A DNA stretch of 64,000 nucleotides, from NCBI GenBank assembly GCA_963755335.1, contig CAVWJW010000004.1:1-64000 (forward strand), read 5' to 3'. Below the pieces are notes generated by a model. It was not told where the DNA came from. It was given only the letters and a program-made list of their open reading frames with translations, and made no database searches. Both the position numbers and the translations under genes were made by a program. The DNA comes from UBA10649 sp963755335. Lineage in GTDB: Bacteria; Actinomycetota; Actinomycetes; S36-B12. Each line of letters starts with the position of its first letter. Positions within the stretch are counted from its first letter, which is position 1. Below, one piece after another: positions 55,478 to 64,000 of this stretch.

Positions 55478-56170
55478 ATGCCTGAGGCGATCGTCCTGTC
55501 GCACGTCGACGTGGCGCATGAACTCGGTCACCTCGAGCCGTGGCTGGACTCCGGTGGCTACCGCATCACCCGGCTGTACCGCGAGGACGAGCCGACCCTG
55601 CCCGCCGCCGATCTGCTCATCGTGCTGGGCTCTCCCACGTCCGTGGCCGACGGCTTCATCGAGGATGCCGGGCGACGCGAGATCGCCCGGGTTGCCGACT
55701 GGGTCGCTGCCGATCGGCCCTATCTCGGCATCTGCTTCGGCGCACAGGTGCTGGCACTGGCGGGTGGCGGCACGGTGACCCGACTGCCCGAGACGTACTG
55801 CGGCACGCCGACCTTGGAGTCGGACGATGCGGACGTCGTCGGCCCCTGGACGCTGTGGCACAACGACGCGATCTCGGCTCCGCAGGGAGCCGTCGTCGTC
55901 GGGCGACTCGCACATGCCGACCTCGTCTTCCGCATGGGCAATGCCTGGGGCATCCAGCCGCACGTCGAGGTGACCCCTGACTCGCTCAACCGCATGGGGA
56001 TCGCCCTCGGGGCGTCCGACGACGTCCGGGTGCCCCTGGTCGATGCGCTCCGAGCGGACGAGACGGCCTCCGCCGAACGGGCGGGCCGGCTCCTCGCCCG
56101 GCTTCACGGGCTGTCCGGCACCGACGATGCGCAGCCAGCCGTAGGTACTACAGGGGATTCAGGATCCTGA
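55478..56170 (+). CDS. Class I glutamine amidotransferase domain protein
   Basis: An intact protein of 230 residues from ATG 55478. The nucleophile Cys is in GICFGAQVLAL. The His/Glu pair is in GIQPHVEVT, a variant of the usual QFHPE. VLGSPTSVADG and WHNDAI are also family-like. It is a free-standing GATase; relatives hydrolyse gamma-glutamyl amines or donate ammonia to a partner, and no partner is adjacent. The last 23 bases overlap antisense with the end of the PAS-GGDEF gene. Confidence 0.85.
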   Translation: MPEAIVLSHVDVAHELGHLEPWLDSGGYRITRLYREDEPTLPAADLLIVLGSPTSVADGFIEDAGRREIARVADWVAADRPYLGICFGAQVLALAGGGTVTRLPETYCGTPTLESDDADVVGPWTLWHNDAISAPQGAVVVGRLAHADLVFRMGNAWGIQPHVEVTPDSLNRMGIALGASDDVRVPLVDALRADETASAERAGRLLARLHGLSGTDDAQPAVGTTGDSGS

Positions 56171-58967
56171 CGGTATTTCTGCCGGCGCGCTTCGCCTCGT
56201 ACATGGCGCGGTCGGAGCGCGCAATGGACTGCTCGGGATCCTCGCCGGGCTGAACCATGCTCAGGCCAATGCTCACCGACGAGTGCAGGACGTTGCGTCG
56301 GAGCGGGATGGGCACCTGCGCCCCCGCCCGGATCGTCTCGGCCAGCCGCTTCGCCTCGTCGAGATCGTGCAGCCCATCGAGGACGATCACGAACTCGTCA
56401 CCGCCCACTCGAGCAATAGTGTCACTCTTGCGAACGGAATCCCGCAGCCGTCCGGCCATCACGCGCAGCAGTTCATCGCCGGCCGCATGGCCGTGCTCGT
56501 CGTTGACCTGCTTGAGGTTGTCGACGTCGCAGAACAGGACGGCGACCTCCCGGCCCGGCTTTCGGGCGTGCTCGTCGAGTAGCTGCAGCCGGTGGACGAT
56601 CTCGTCACGCTTGAACACCTCGGTGAGCTCGTCGTACCGGGCGCGGTGCTCGAGTTCCTGCTCCGCCGACACCTCGTCGTCGATGGTTCGGAAGGAGGCG
56701 ACGATGCCGTCGCGCCAGCCGTTCTCATCGAGGTAATCACTCGAGTGCACGTCGCACCAGTGGTACACCCCATCGCGTGATCGCAGCCGGTACCGCTCGA
56801 CACGCGTGTCGCCCACGGGGGCGTCCCTCGGAGCCAGCATCGACAGATCGTCAGGATGCACGAGGTCGCGGCTGTCCGTCCCGACGACGTCCTGGGGCAA
56901 CCAGCCGAGGGTCCTCGTCAGGGACGGTGACACCCACAGGACGATGCCGTCGCGGCTATGCAGGACGACGTCCGACGAGTTGTCTGCCAAGAGGCGGAAG
57001 TGCCGCTCGGACTCCGCGATGCGCGCCGCAGCGTCATGGCGATCGGTGACGTCCCGCCAGGTGAAGCTCAGCGCATCCCCGAGGGGCACGGCTCGAACGT
57101 CATAGCGCCGTTCGTCCACAAGGATCTCGTGCGGGTAGGCGTAGTCGTCGAGGATGAGCGGCTCGCAGGAATCCACCGACTGTGCGTACATCGCCAGCAG
57201 TCCCGATCCCGCCTGCCCAGGCAGGAGGTCGAGCAGGCGGGACCCCTCGAGCTCCTCACGCGGGAGCTGCATGTAGGTGCAGGCGGCGTCATTCGCGTCC
57301 GCGTAGACGAAGTCGACGATCACGCGGTCGACGTCGCGGACCGCCTCGAGGACGACGTGCGGGTCGAGCAGGGAGTCCAGCGTCGCCTCGAGGCGCGCCT
57401 GCTCACGCTCGGCCCGATCGCGTGCAGTGATGTAGTCGTCGACGTCCTTCATCCCGGTCACCGCGGACAGCATCCGGCCGTCCTCATCGCGGACAGTCGT
57501 CGTCTTCAACGCCATCCAGGTGTAACTACCGTCCTTGTGCCGGAAGCGACAGGTACGACCACCGATCGGAGTGGGCACTTCTTCGCCGTCGTGCAAGGCT
57601 GCACGCACGCTTTCAATGCCGAGTCGATCGTCGGGATGGATCAGGTCGTACATCCGAGTGCCGACCAATTGGTCCGGATCCCAGCCGAGGATCTGCTCAA
57701 CCGCCGGCGAGATCCATGTCACCTGGCTCTGGTGGTCGATCAGGTAGACGACGTCGGTGGCGTGGTCGGCCAGCAGGCGGTAGCGCGCCTCGCTGGCGCG
57801 CAGTCGCTCGCGCGCCTCGACCTCGGCGTGGATATCTCGAAGCGAGTCGATCCCGCCGAGCAGCGTCCCGAACTCGTCGTAGATCGGCCGACCGCGGTCG
57901 GTCATCCACAGCCAGCGGCCGTCAGCGGTTCGGAAGCGGGCTTCGATACCCTTCGGCCGGATCCCGGTCCGCACGGCCTCGTCGCGCACATGCTTTCCCC
58001 AGTCGAGGTCCTCGGGGTGCACCAACTCGGGGAAGGATCGGCCCACGAGATCCTCGGGCTTCCAGCCCAACACCTCCTCGACCGACGGAGAAACCCACGC
58101 GAGAAGATGATCGCTGCCCGTGTGGAGGACGACGTCGGACGAGTTCTCCGCGAGGACCCGGTACTGCGCCTCCGAGGCCTTCAAGGTCTCTCGCACGCGG
58201 ACGATGTCCTCGATCTGCCGCAGGTTGACCACGAGCTGTGCTTCCGTAGCGTGCCGACCGGCCGCGAGCATCCATACGGACGAACCGTCCGGTCGCAGGA
58301 GCCGCATCTCCACATCCGGCATCCCGTGAAGGGCCTGTGCGTCCGCGACCAGCACGACTGCGACGGCCTCGTGATCGTCAGGGTGGATGAGCGTCCACAC
58401 CGGTCCGCCGATGACGATGTTCGTGTCCCAGCCCAACGCGCGGGTCAGGGACGGCGACACCCATTCCACGGTGCCATCGATATTCACCAGCGTGACGATG
58501 TCGGTGGAGTACTCGGCGAGCAGCCGATATCGCGCCCTCGACTCCTCAAGGCGCTCCGTGGCCTCCACCTGCTTCGTGACGTCGACAATCTGGGAGATGA
58601 AGTAGGCGACGGCCCCATCGCCGTCGCGCACGGACGACACGGACAGGTCCCCCCACACCACGGACCCGTCGGGTCGGAGGAAGCGCTTGCGAAGTCGATA
58701 CCCGTTGCGTCGGCCGTCGAGCACTTCGGTAACCAGGGACAGATCGATCTCGAGGTCGTCGGGATGCGTGAACTCCTGCCAGGTGCCTGATCTCAGGGAC
58801 GGCTCGTCGCGGCCGAGGAGATCGCACAGAGCTGTGTTGACGGTCAGGAAAGTGCCCGCCGGCGACACCACTGTCATTCCGATCGGCGAGTTCGCCATCA
58901 CGATGGCGAACCGGACGTCATCGGCGCCTGACGGGATCGGGAATGGGGCACTGCGAACGGCGTCCAT
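56148..58967 (-). CDS. Multi-PAS diguanylate cyclase
   Basis: An intact protein of 939 residues from ATG 58967, with GAGGAGG just upstream. About six PAS domains come in series (repeats of RYRLLAEYSTDIVTLVNIDG, QYRVLAENSSDVVLHTGSDH, RYRLLADHATDVVYLIDHQ, HFRLLADNSSDVVLHSRDG), most followed by PAC-type RRPDGS/WMTD regions. The C-terminal GGDEF domain has RYDELTEVFKRDEIVHRL, FCDVDNLKQVNDEHGHAAGDELL and RVGGDEFVIVLDG. The intact GGDEF supports cyclic-di-GMP synthesis controlled by several sensed signals. No membrane segment is seen. The HPt-like gene at 59042 is 74 bases upstream on the same strand. Confidence 0.92.
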   Translation of the reverse strand: MDAVRSAPFPIPSGADDVRFAIVMANSPIGMTVVSPAGTFLTVNTALCDLLGRDEPSLRSGTWQEFTHPDDLEIDLSLVTEVLDGRRNGYRLRKRFLRPDGSVVWGDLSVSSVRDGDGAVAYFISQIVDVTKQVEATERLEESRARYRLLAEYSTDIVTLVNIDGTVEWVSPSLTRALGWDTNIVIGGPVWTLIHPDDHEAVAVVLVADAQALHGMPDVEMRLLRPDGSSVWMLAAGRHATEAQLVVNLRQIEDIVRVRETLKASEAQYRVLAENSSDVVLHTGSDHLLAWVSPSVEEVLGWKPEDLVGRSFPELVHPEDLDWGKHVRDEAVRTGIRPKGIEARFRTADGRWLWMTDRGRPIYDEFGTLLGGIDSLRDIHAEVEARERLRASEARYRLLADHATDVVYLIDHQSQVTWISPAVEQILGWDPDQLVGTRMYDLIHPDDRLGIESVRAALHDGEEVPTPIGGRTCRFRHKDGSYTWMALKTTTVRDEDGRMLSAVTGMKDVDDYITARDRAEREQARLEATLDSLLDPHVVLEAVRDVDRVIVDFVYADANDAACTYMQLPREELEGSRLLDLLPGQAGSGLLAMYAQSVDSCEPLILDDYAYPHEILVDERRYDVRAVPLGDALSFTWRDVTDRHDAAARIAESERHFRLLADNSSDVVLHSRDGIVLWVSPSLTRTLGWLPQDVVGTDSRDLVHPDDLSMLAPRDAPVGDTRVERYRLRSRDGVYHWCDVHSSDYLDENGWRDGIVASFRTIDDEVSAEQELEHRARYDELTEVFKRDEIVHRLQLLDEHARKPGREVAVLFCDVDNLKQVNDEHGHAAGDELLRVMAGRLRDSVRKSDTIARVGGDEFVIVLDGLHDLDEAKRLAETIRAGAQVPIPLRRNVLHSSVSIGLSMVQPGEDPEQSIARSDRAMYEAKRAGRNTVRILNPL

Positions 58968-59041
58968 GCCCCTCCTCAAGGTCGTGGGCAACGCTCTCAC
59001 ATCTTCGGTGCCGGGCGGCGATCGCATCAGGCATTGACCCG

Positions 59042-59365
59042 TCAGGAGTTCGCCTCGCCGCCCGCCGGAGTGCCGAGGTCGATCAGGCATCGTCGGAGGA
59101 TCGCGGTGGTGGCCGCACGGTCGACGTCAAGCGATGACGACGGACCGGACACCAGCTCGTCGTGCAGTGCGCGGACCGCGATCGCTGCGGTGTTGAGCTG
59201 GTACGTGCCCAGAGTGCCGAACAGCCGGTGAGTCTCGGCGGCGAGGGCTTCGATCGGGCACGTCTCCAGCGAGCGGATTGCGCGTTCGAGGATCCCCTTC
59301 TGACGGTCAGCGATGAACCGCGCAAGGGCATCCGCCTCGGGGGTCGATTGCCGCTCGGGGAGCAT
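59042..59365 (-). CDS. HPt-like phosphotransfer protein
   Basis: An intact protein of 107 residues from ATG 59365. It is all-helical, with LAAETHRLFGTLGTYQLNTAAIAVRALHDEL, where His46 sits in the position of the phospho-accepting His of HPt domains (A-H-x-L-x-G). The N-terminal helix is rich in Arg and Glu. It lies just upstream of the multi-PAS diguanylate cyclase, so it may link it to a phosphorelay. No histidine kinase is in the window. Confidence 0.65.
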   Translation of the reverse strand: MLPERQSTPEADALARFIADRQKGILERAIRSLETCPIEALAAETHRLFGTLGTYQLNTAAIAVRALHDELVSGPSSSLDVDRAATTAILRRCLIDLGTPAGGEANS

Positions 59366-59468
59366 GAGGTCACCGTAGAGGGGGCGGCCTCGCGAAGGCG
59401 CATGCTCACGGTTCCGTCATCCGAGCATGACTACCGAGCCCGAGCGCCGACGACCCTCTGAAGGAGGG

Positions 59469-59516
59469 TTGACACCCGGGTCTTTCGGCACTTACATAAG
59501 TCCGCATACAGTAAGT
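59469..59516 (+). promoter_or_regulatory. Promoter with overlapping inverted-repeat operator
   Basis: TTGACA (59469-59474) is a perfect -35 box. TTACAT (59492-59497) follows after 17 bases as a -10 box. The arms ACTTAC (59490-59495) and GTAAGT (59511-59516) form an inverted repeat with 15 bases between them, covering the -10 and start region, as expected for a repressor site. It drives the flavoprotein gene at 59572. Confidence 0.5.
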
Positions 59517-59571
59517 ACCTGCCTTGACGCCGGACGCTCGGTCCACGTCGTTGGTCCACCGTGGAGGAACC

Positions 59572-61218
59572 ATGAGCGACTCGGCCCCCGATTTCGACCT
59601 CGAAGTGGACGTCGTTGTGCTGGGAACGGGGGGTGGTGGCCTCACGGCGGCCATGGCGGCCCATGACTTCGGCGCGGGCGAGGTCCTCATCCTGGAGAAG
59701 TTCGGGATGATCGGCGGCACCTCCGCGATGTCCGGCGGAATGCTTTGGATTCCTCTGAATGACCAGCAGGAGAAGCGTGGGGTCGAGGACTCGTTCGACG
59801 AGGTCGTCACCTACATCGACGGGCTCGCCGACGAGGGCCACCTGGATCCGGAGACGCTCGGGGCCTTCCTCGAGGAGGGACCGGAGATGCTGCGCTGGTT
59901 CGACGAGAAGACACCCGTCCGCCTGCACCTGTTCGAGGGCTTCCCCGACTACCAGTCCTGGGCCGAGGGCGCCAAGGAGTACGGCAGCCGCTCGCTCGAC
60001 AACGAGGTGTTCCCGTTCGTCGAGCTGGGCTCGTGGGCCAAGTGGGTCAACCCGCCCAAGACCGGCTGGCCCCGCCGCACCAGCATGATCGAGGACTACT
60101 ACACACCCAAGCTTCCTGACGAGGTCCTGGCCGACCGCGAGGAGCGCGACTGCCGCGGCCAGGGCCAGGCCCTGATCGGGTCGCTGCTCAAGGGAGTCCT
60201 TGACCGCAACATCCCGCTGCACCGCGAATCCCGCGCCCGTCACCTCATCACCGAGGGCGACCGGGTGATCGGCGTCGAGACCGAGGAGGGCGGAAAGACC
60301 CTGCGGATCAAGGCCCGCAAGGGCGTCATCATCGCCACCGGCGGCTTCGAGTGGAACAAGAAGCTCGTCCACTCGTTCCTGCGCGGCCCGATGACCGGCC
60401 CCGTCAGCGTCCCCGAGTGCGAGGGCGACGGCCTGCTGATGGCGTTGGAGGTCGGGGCCAGCGTCGGCAACATGGGCAAGTCCTGGTGGCTCCAGTCCAG
60501 CCAGGAGCTGGCCGCGCATGGCCGCGGTCATGCCAACTACCTCATCGGCAACTCCGAGCGCACCCGCCCGCGCTCGATCCTCATCAACCGGCAGGGCAGG
60601 CGTTTCGTCAACGAGGCGGCGAACTACAACGCCGTCGGCCCGGTGCTGCACAACTTCGACGCCAACACCCACGACTACGTGAACCTGCCATTCTGGATCG
60701 TCGTCGACCAGACCTACGTCGACAAGTACCGGTTCTTCAACACCACCCAGACGGGCGTGGCTCCGCCGTGGGCGATCAGCGCCGACACCGTCGAGGAGCT
60801 GGGCACCAAGATCGGCCTCGACGGGGCCGTGCTCAACGTGACCGTCGACAAGTTCAACGCCGACGTCCGCAATGGTCGCGACACCGAGTTCGGTCGTGGC
60901 GACAACACCTACGACCAGTTCTGGGGCGACAAGGACTTCGAGGGCGTCTACCGCACGATCGGCGTGATCGACACCGCGCCGTTCTACGCCGTGAAGATGG
61001 AGTCGGGCGTGCTCGGCACCTGTGGCGGCCCGCGCCCCAACGCGAACGCCCAGGTCATCGACTGGGACGACAAGCCGATCGCCGGCCTTTACGTGTGCAG
61101 CAACGCGATGTCCTCGCCGACCGCCGGCGTGTACGGCGGCGCGGGTGGCACCCTCGGCCCGGGCATGACCTTCGGCTACATCGCCGGCAAGCACGCCGCC
61201 ACCCAGCCCGCCTCCTGA
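59572..61218 (+). CDS. FAD-dependent dehydrogenase, KstD/fumarate-reductase-like
   Basis: An intact protein of 548 residues from ATG 59572, with GGAGG upstream. The FAD fold is VDVVVLGTGGGGLTAAMAA. Further: EKFGMIGGTSAMSGGMLWIP, GVIIATGGFEWNKKL, RRFVNEAANYNAVG and the C-terminal SPTAGVYGGAGGTLGPGMTFGYIAG. These are features of 3-oxosteroid 1-dehydrogenase (KstD) and fumarate-reductase-type flavoproteins. The substrate is an alpha,beta-desaturable ketone or acid; a steroid is possible but not shown. No steroid genes lie next to it. Expression from the repressor-type promoter upstream is likely. Confidence 0.85.
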   Translation: MSDSAPDFDLEVDVVVLGTGGGGLTAAMAAHDFGAGEVLILEKFGMIGGTSAMSGGMLWIPLNDQQEKRGVEDSFDEVVTYIDGLADEGHLDPETLGAFLEEGPEMLRWFDEKTPVRLHLFEGFPDYQSWAEGAKEYGSRSLDNEVFPFVELGSWAKWVNPPKTGWPRRTSMIEDYYTPKLPDEVLADREERDCRGQGQALIGSLLKGVLDRNIPLHRESRARHLITEGDRVIGVETEEGGKTLRIKARKGVIIATGGFEWNKKLVHSFLRGPMTGPVSVPECEGDGLLMALEVGASVGNMGKSWWLQSSQELAAHGRGHANYLIGNSERTRPRSILINRQGRRFVNEAANYNAVGPVLHNFDANTHDYVNLPFWIVVDQTYVDKYRFFNTTQTGVAPPWAISADTVEELGTKIGLDGAVLNVTVDKFNADVRNGRDTEFGRGDNTYDQFWGDKDFEGVYRTIGVIDTAPFYAVKMESGVLGTCGGPRPNANAQVIDWDDKPIAGLYVCSNAMSSPTAGVYGGAGGTLGPGMTFGYIAGKHAATQPAS

Positions 61219-61225
61219 GCACGCC

Positions 61226-61372
61226 TGCGTCAGTCGTGGTTGGGTCTGCGTCACTCGTGGTTGCCTTGCGTCAGCCGTGGCAGCACCGGCGTCACTGGTG
61301 GCTGGACAAAGCGGACGCGGAGGAGCCACGCCTGACGCAGGAGGAAGGGCGCCGCAGCCACGTGTGACGCAG
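61226..61372. repeat. Six-copy 17-bp intergenic repeat, two copies inverted
   Basis: Consensus TGCGTCAsnCGTGGyTG. Direct copies lie at 61226-61242, 61247-61263, 61267-61283 and 61288-61304, starting 20-21 bases apart. Two inverted copies (AGCCACGnsTGACGCAG) are at 61324-61340 and 61356-61372. It fills the gap between two same-strand genes. The direct and inverted halves could pair into a long hairpin, so it may act as a terminator-like or mRNA-processing element, or bind a protein. Confidence 0.85.
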
Positions 61373-61389
61373 GCCGGAAGGATGGCGCA

Positions 61390-62046
61390 GTGAACCCGCC
61401 TGAGCTCGTGCTGATGGACCTCGACGGCACCATCACCGACTCCATCCCGGGCATCTTCCGCTGCCTTCGTCTGGCACTGCCGGTGCTCGACATGGCGGGC
61501 ATCAGCGACGACGAGCTGCGCACGTGGCTCGGCCCACCCCTGCGGGTGACCATCCTGGAGCGCTACGGACGCACCGAGGACGAGCTTGACGCGTTCGTCG
61601 TCGCCTACCGGGCCAACTACTTCGGCGATGGCGAATACGAGTTCGAGGTGTTCGCCGGGATGCGGGAGCTGATCGCCGATATCGGCGCCAGTGATACGTC
61701 GCTGGTGCTCGCCACGGCCAAGCCGATCCCGTCGGCCGAGCGGGTCCTGACGCGTGCCGGCCTCATCGACCACTTCGACTTCGTCAGCGGGACCGAGCTC
61801 GACCTCATGCGCCAGGACAAGCCGTCGATCATCGCCCACGGCGTCACCGGTGCCGGTCTCGACCCGGCAACGGTGCGCGCGGTCATGGTGGGCGACCGCA
61901 AGGAGGACGTCCTCGGCGCGCAGCACTTCGACTTCGCGAGCGTGGGCGTCCGCTGGGGCTATGCCGATCCCGGCGAGCTCGAGGAGGCCAACGCCACGCA
62001 TCTGGTACAGGACGCGGCCGAACTGCGTTCGGCCCTCGGCTTCTGA
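61390..62046 (+). CDS. HAD-family phosphatase
   Basis: An intact protein of 218 residues from GTG 61390. The nucleophile and acid are in VLMDLDGTITDS (Asp10 and Asp12). LVLATAKPIPSAERVL (Ser/Thr region), then MVGDRKEDVLGAQ (motif IV acidic residues) follow. A helical cap lies between residues 17 and 85. It resembles phosphoglycolate phosphatase and pyrophosphatase PpaX-type subfamily I proteins. The substrate is unknown. It follows the repeat cluster. Confidence 0.88.
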   Translation: MNPPELVLMDLDGTITDSIPGIFRCLRLALPVLDMAGISDDELRTWLGPPLRVTILERYGRTEDELDAFVVAYRANYFGDGEYEFEVFAGMRELIADIGASDTSLVLATAKPIPSAERVLTRAGLIDHFDFVSGTELDLMRQDKPSIIAHGVTGAGLDPATVRAVMVGDRKEDVLGAQHFDFASVGVRWGYADPGELEEANATHLVQDAAELRSALGF

Positions 62047-62048
62047 CC

Positions 62049-63497
62049 TCAGGGCCCAGACGGCTGCGGCGTAGGCGTCGCCGAGGACGCCGGTGTCGGC
62101 GGGTCGGAAGCCGTGGTCTCGGAAGCTGTGGGCTCGGGAGTCGTCAGCCCAGGCGGTACGGACTCGGGCGCGGAGGTCATCGACTCCCCGGGCACGGGCG
62201 GCACCGGCTCGGTCGGCACCGACGCGAGCGGATCCGGGCCCGAGCTCGGCCCCGGCGACGGAAGCTGGCCACCACCGGCTGCCAGCGCCTGCGAGCGCGT
62301 TGTCCTCGTACCGCGGCTTGCTCGCCTCGACGATGTCGATGGGCAGCGCCGCCCAGTCGTTCGTCTCGTAGGCCGGTCGGCAGGGGTACCGCGCGTACCA
62401 CAGCACGTAGGGGTCGATGATCTTCGCGACGATGCGCTCCTCGGTCCAGCCGGACTTCACGTAGGCGCCGGCGTCTGGGCGCCCGTGTCCGTCCAGGCCC
62501 CAGCTGTACCAGGACGTCCCGCCCTGGGAGAGCAGGTAGCCGATCTTGGCGTTGAACTCCCTCGTGAGCAGCGCCTCCCGGTCGAACCACGGCTGGTCCT
62601 GCCAGGTGGTGGTGTTGATCTGGAAGATCCCGAGGTCGTTGCTCGACGAGACGGCGTCCTCACGTCCACCGCTCTCCCGCATCGCGATGGCCCACGCCTC
62701 CCGCAGGTTCTCGCCGGTGAAGCCGGTCTTGGACAGCAGGCGGACCAGCCAGTCGCCGCACTTCTTGATGCGGCCGTAGTCGGCGCTGTGATCGACCTCG
62801 GTCGCCTTCATGAGCTTGCGGTACGCCTTGCGCGCGGTGACGACGCCCACTTGGGCGGCCGCGAAGTTCTTCGTCGCGGAGGCGACACCGGTCGCCGCGC
62901 CCCTCCAGTTGTCGGCGGCCAGGCTCCACTGGTACTCGGCCTGCGTCGCTGACTCCTCCGCCGCGGCGGCGGCATCCTGCACCCAGATGTCTGCCGTCAC
63001 CTGCTCGCCCGCTGCCGACGCCAGGTACTGCCGCGTGACGAGGCTGCGCATGAGCCCGTACTCGGAGTCCGCCGTCAGCATGACGTCGACGAGGGACGGT
63101 GCGCTTCCGCCCGACGAGTACATCTGCCGCGCCACCGAGTCCAGCGACTCCTGCGCGCGGGCCGCTGCGAGCTCGGCCCGCGTACGGACAAGGGTCTGCT
63201 CGTGAAGGGTGTCGGTCGCGGCGTCGAAGGAACTCTGGACGCCAGCGGCGACCGAGACGGCGAGATCGCGCTGCGCCCGCGCGTCACGCACGACGACCCG
63301 TGAGGCGGCGAGCAGCTCGGCCGACCGGGGGATCTGGGCGAGGGCCACGATGAACCCGGTCCTGCCCGTCGGGTCGACGGCGGGGGCAGCAACGGCGACG
63401 GCGGGGGGGCCGGGGCCGCCGGGGCGAGCAGGGTCGCCGCGACGACGACCACGCATCCCGCCCGCCACACCCGTCCCACCCTGCAAGTGTTGGGCAT
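62049..63497 (-). CDS. Secreted lytic-transglycosylase-like protein (frame jumps)
   Basis: About 480 residues from ATG 63497. A signal-like RAGCVVVVAATLLAPAAPA is followed by a jump at a seven-G run (63403-63409). Then comes an Ala-rich coiled-coil region (ARTRAELAAARAQ-type heptads; residues about 45-230) and a lysozyme-like domain with EAWAIAMRESGGREDAVS (putative catalytic Glu in MRESGG), NDLGIFQINTTTWQD and SQGGTSWYSWGLDGHGRPD. The Pro/Ser/Thr-rich tail continues in another frame after about 62270 and ends SSATPTPQPSGP at 62049. It likely cleaves peptidoglycan in the wall. The coiled-coil plus transglycosylase layout resembles actinobacterial resuscitation or cell-separation proteins. Confidence 0.8.
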
Positions 63498-63536
63498 GGA
63501 CACCCGATAACGCTCGCTGGGTGACGGGCCCGTCAC

Positions 63537-64000
63537 CTACCCCGGCAGCGGACTGTCCCCGTAGACGTGCTCCTGCGCGTACCGCGCGCCTGCCGCCCCC
63601 GCGAAGATCGACCCGACCTCGCGTACATGCTCGGGCGTCAGGCGAACATCGACGGCGGCCGCGTTCTCCTCGAGGTAGGCCCGGCGCTTCGTGCCCGGAA
63701 TCGGCACGACGTCGTCTCCCTGGGCGAGCACCCACGCGATGGCCAGCTGGCCCGGGGTGCAGCCAAGCCCGGCGGCATAGTCCACGAGGCGATCCACCAG
63801 CCGACGATTCACCTCGAGGTTGCCCTCGATGAATCTGGGGGCGCTCCGCCGATAGTCGGACTCGTCGAGAGCATCGACGCCCGGCAGCCGCCCGGTGAAC
63901 AGACCCCGGCCCAGCGGGCTGTACGGCACGATGCCGACGCCGAGCTCGCGGGCGGTGGCGAGCACCTCCGCCTCGATGTCACGCGTCCACAGCGACCACT
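63537..64000 (-). CDS. Aldo/keto reductase (5' end off window)
   Basis: The C-terminal half of an aldo/keto reductase; the frame is open to the right edge, so the N-terminus and catalytic Tyr lie outside. Visible motifs: GVGIVPYSPLGRGLFTGRL, PRFIEGNLEVNRRLVDRL, TPGQLAIAWVLAQGDDVVPIPGTKR (the NADPH-binding loop region) and a basic C-terminus. The family reduces carbonyls with NADPH; the substrate is unknown. Confidence 0.85.
   Translation of the reverse strand, partial: WSLWTRDIEAEVLATARELGVGIVPYSPLGRGLFTGRLPGVDALDESDYRRSAPRFIEGNLEVNRRLVDRLVDYAAGLGCTPGQLAIAWVLAQGDDVVPIPGTKRRAYLEENAAAVDVRLTPEHVREVGSIFAGAAGARYAQEHVYGDSPLPG

Noticed and set aside
61226..61372. CRISPR array
   Set aside because: Copies differ, repeats are only 17 bases with 4-5 base gaps, two are inverted and no cas gene is present.
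59431..63735. A 4.3 kb minus-strand open frame that appears to code for a 1434-residue protein
   Set aside because: Only the part from about 62270 to 63400 shows a real domain (coiled coil plus transglycosylase). The rest is antisense of the flavoprotein and HAD genes, kept open by high G+C.

Overview
The window is G+C-rich DNA (a line counted by hand at 30001-30060 is 77% G+C) with GTG and TTG starts, strong AGGAGG ribosome sites, a menaquinone-type geranylgeranyl reductase, and DUF2142, DUF2304 and DUF4012 membrane proteins. This points to an actinobacterium. A propionibacterial/nocardioidal lineage such as Aeromicrobium is my guess from gene content only.

About 1-49 kb is a large surface-polysaccharide locus. 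A minus-strand block (16988 down to 2800) holds two GDP-mannose-dehydratase-like enzymes, an FkbM-glycosyltransferase-glycosyltransferase giant, an AAA-type ATPase, further glycosyltransferases, polytopic membrane proteins and a UDP-glucuronate decarboxylase. At the left edge a fucosyltransferase-like enzyme and a methyltransferase are read the other way. The middle block (17-30 kb) has a rhamnosyltransferase-like GT2, RmlA, a low-G+C membrane protein, two large glycosyltransferases, the Wzm/Wzt-type ABC exporter with a Wzt C-terminal domain, a secreted repeat protein, another GT4 and a sulfotransferase. At 30-45 kb lie a GT-C-like membrane protein, a GT2/GT4 pair, RmlC, a secreted FG-GAP/helical protein, a large membrane protein, a DUF4012 protein, the polyprenyl-phosphate sugar transferase that should start the glycan, and a tandem pair of secreted GH39-like hydrolases. 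GDP-L-fucose synthase follows at 48-49 kb. Together these suggest a polyprenyl-linked glycan built in the cytoplasm from fucose, rhamnose and xylose donors, exported by the ABC transporter and modified by methyl and perhaps sulfate groups. RmlB, RmlD and UDP-glucose dehydrogenase are not in the window.

From about 46 kb the content becomes ordinary chromosome: Fpg/Nei glycosylase, acetyl-CoA hydrolase/transferase, two ABM-fold proteins, MenJ-like reductase, an EamA transporter, an Ada-like methyltransferase, two GGDEF proteins (one with a degenerate motif, one with about six PAS domains beside an HPt-like protein), a META-domain protein, a class I amidotransferase, a KstD-like flavoprotein behind a good promoter/operator, a HAD phosphatase, a lytic-transglycosylase-like secreted protein and a truncated aldo/keto reductase. 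A six-copy 17-bp repeat lies at 61226-61372.

About 20 of the genes contain one or more frame jumps that leave recognisable domains in two or three frames, some at homopolymer runs. I read this as indel error in the assembly, and I give whole-gene spans rather than fragments. No tRNA, rRNA, CRISPR array or transposase was recognised.
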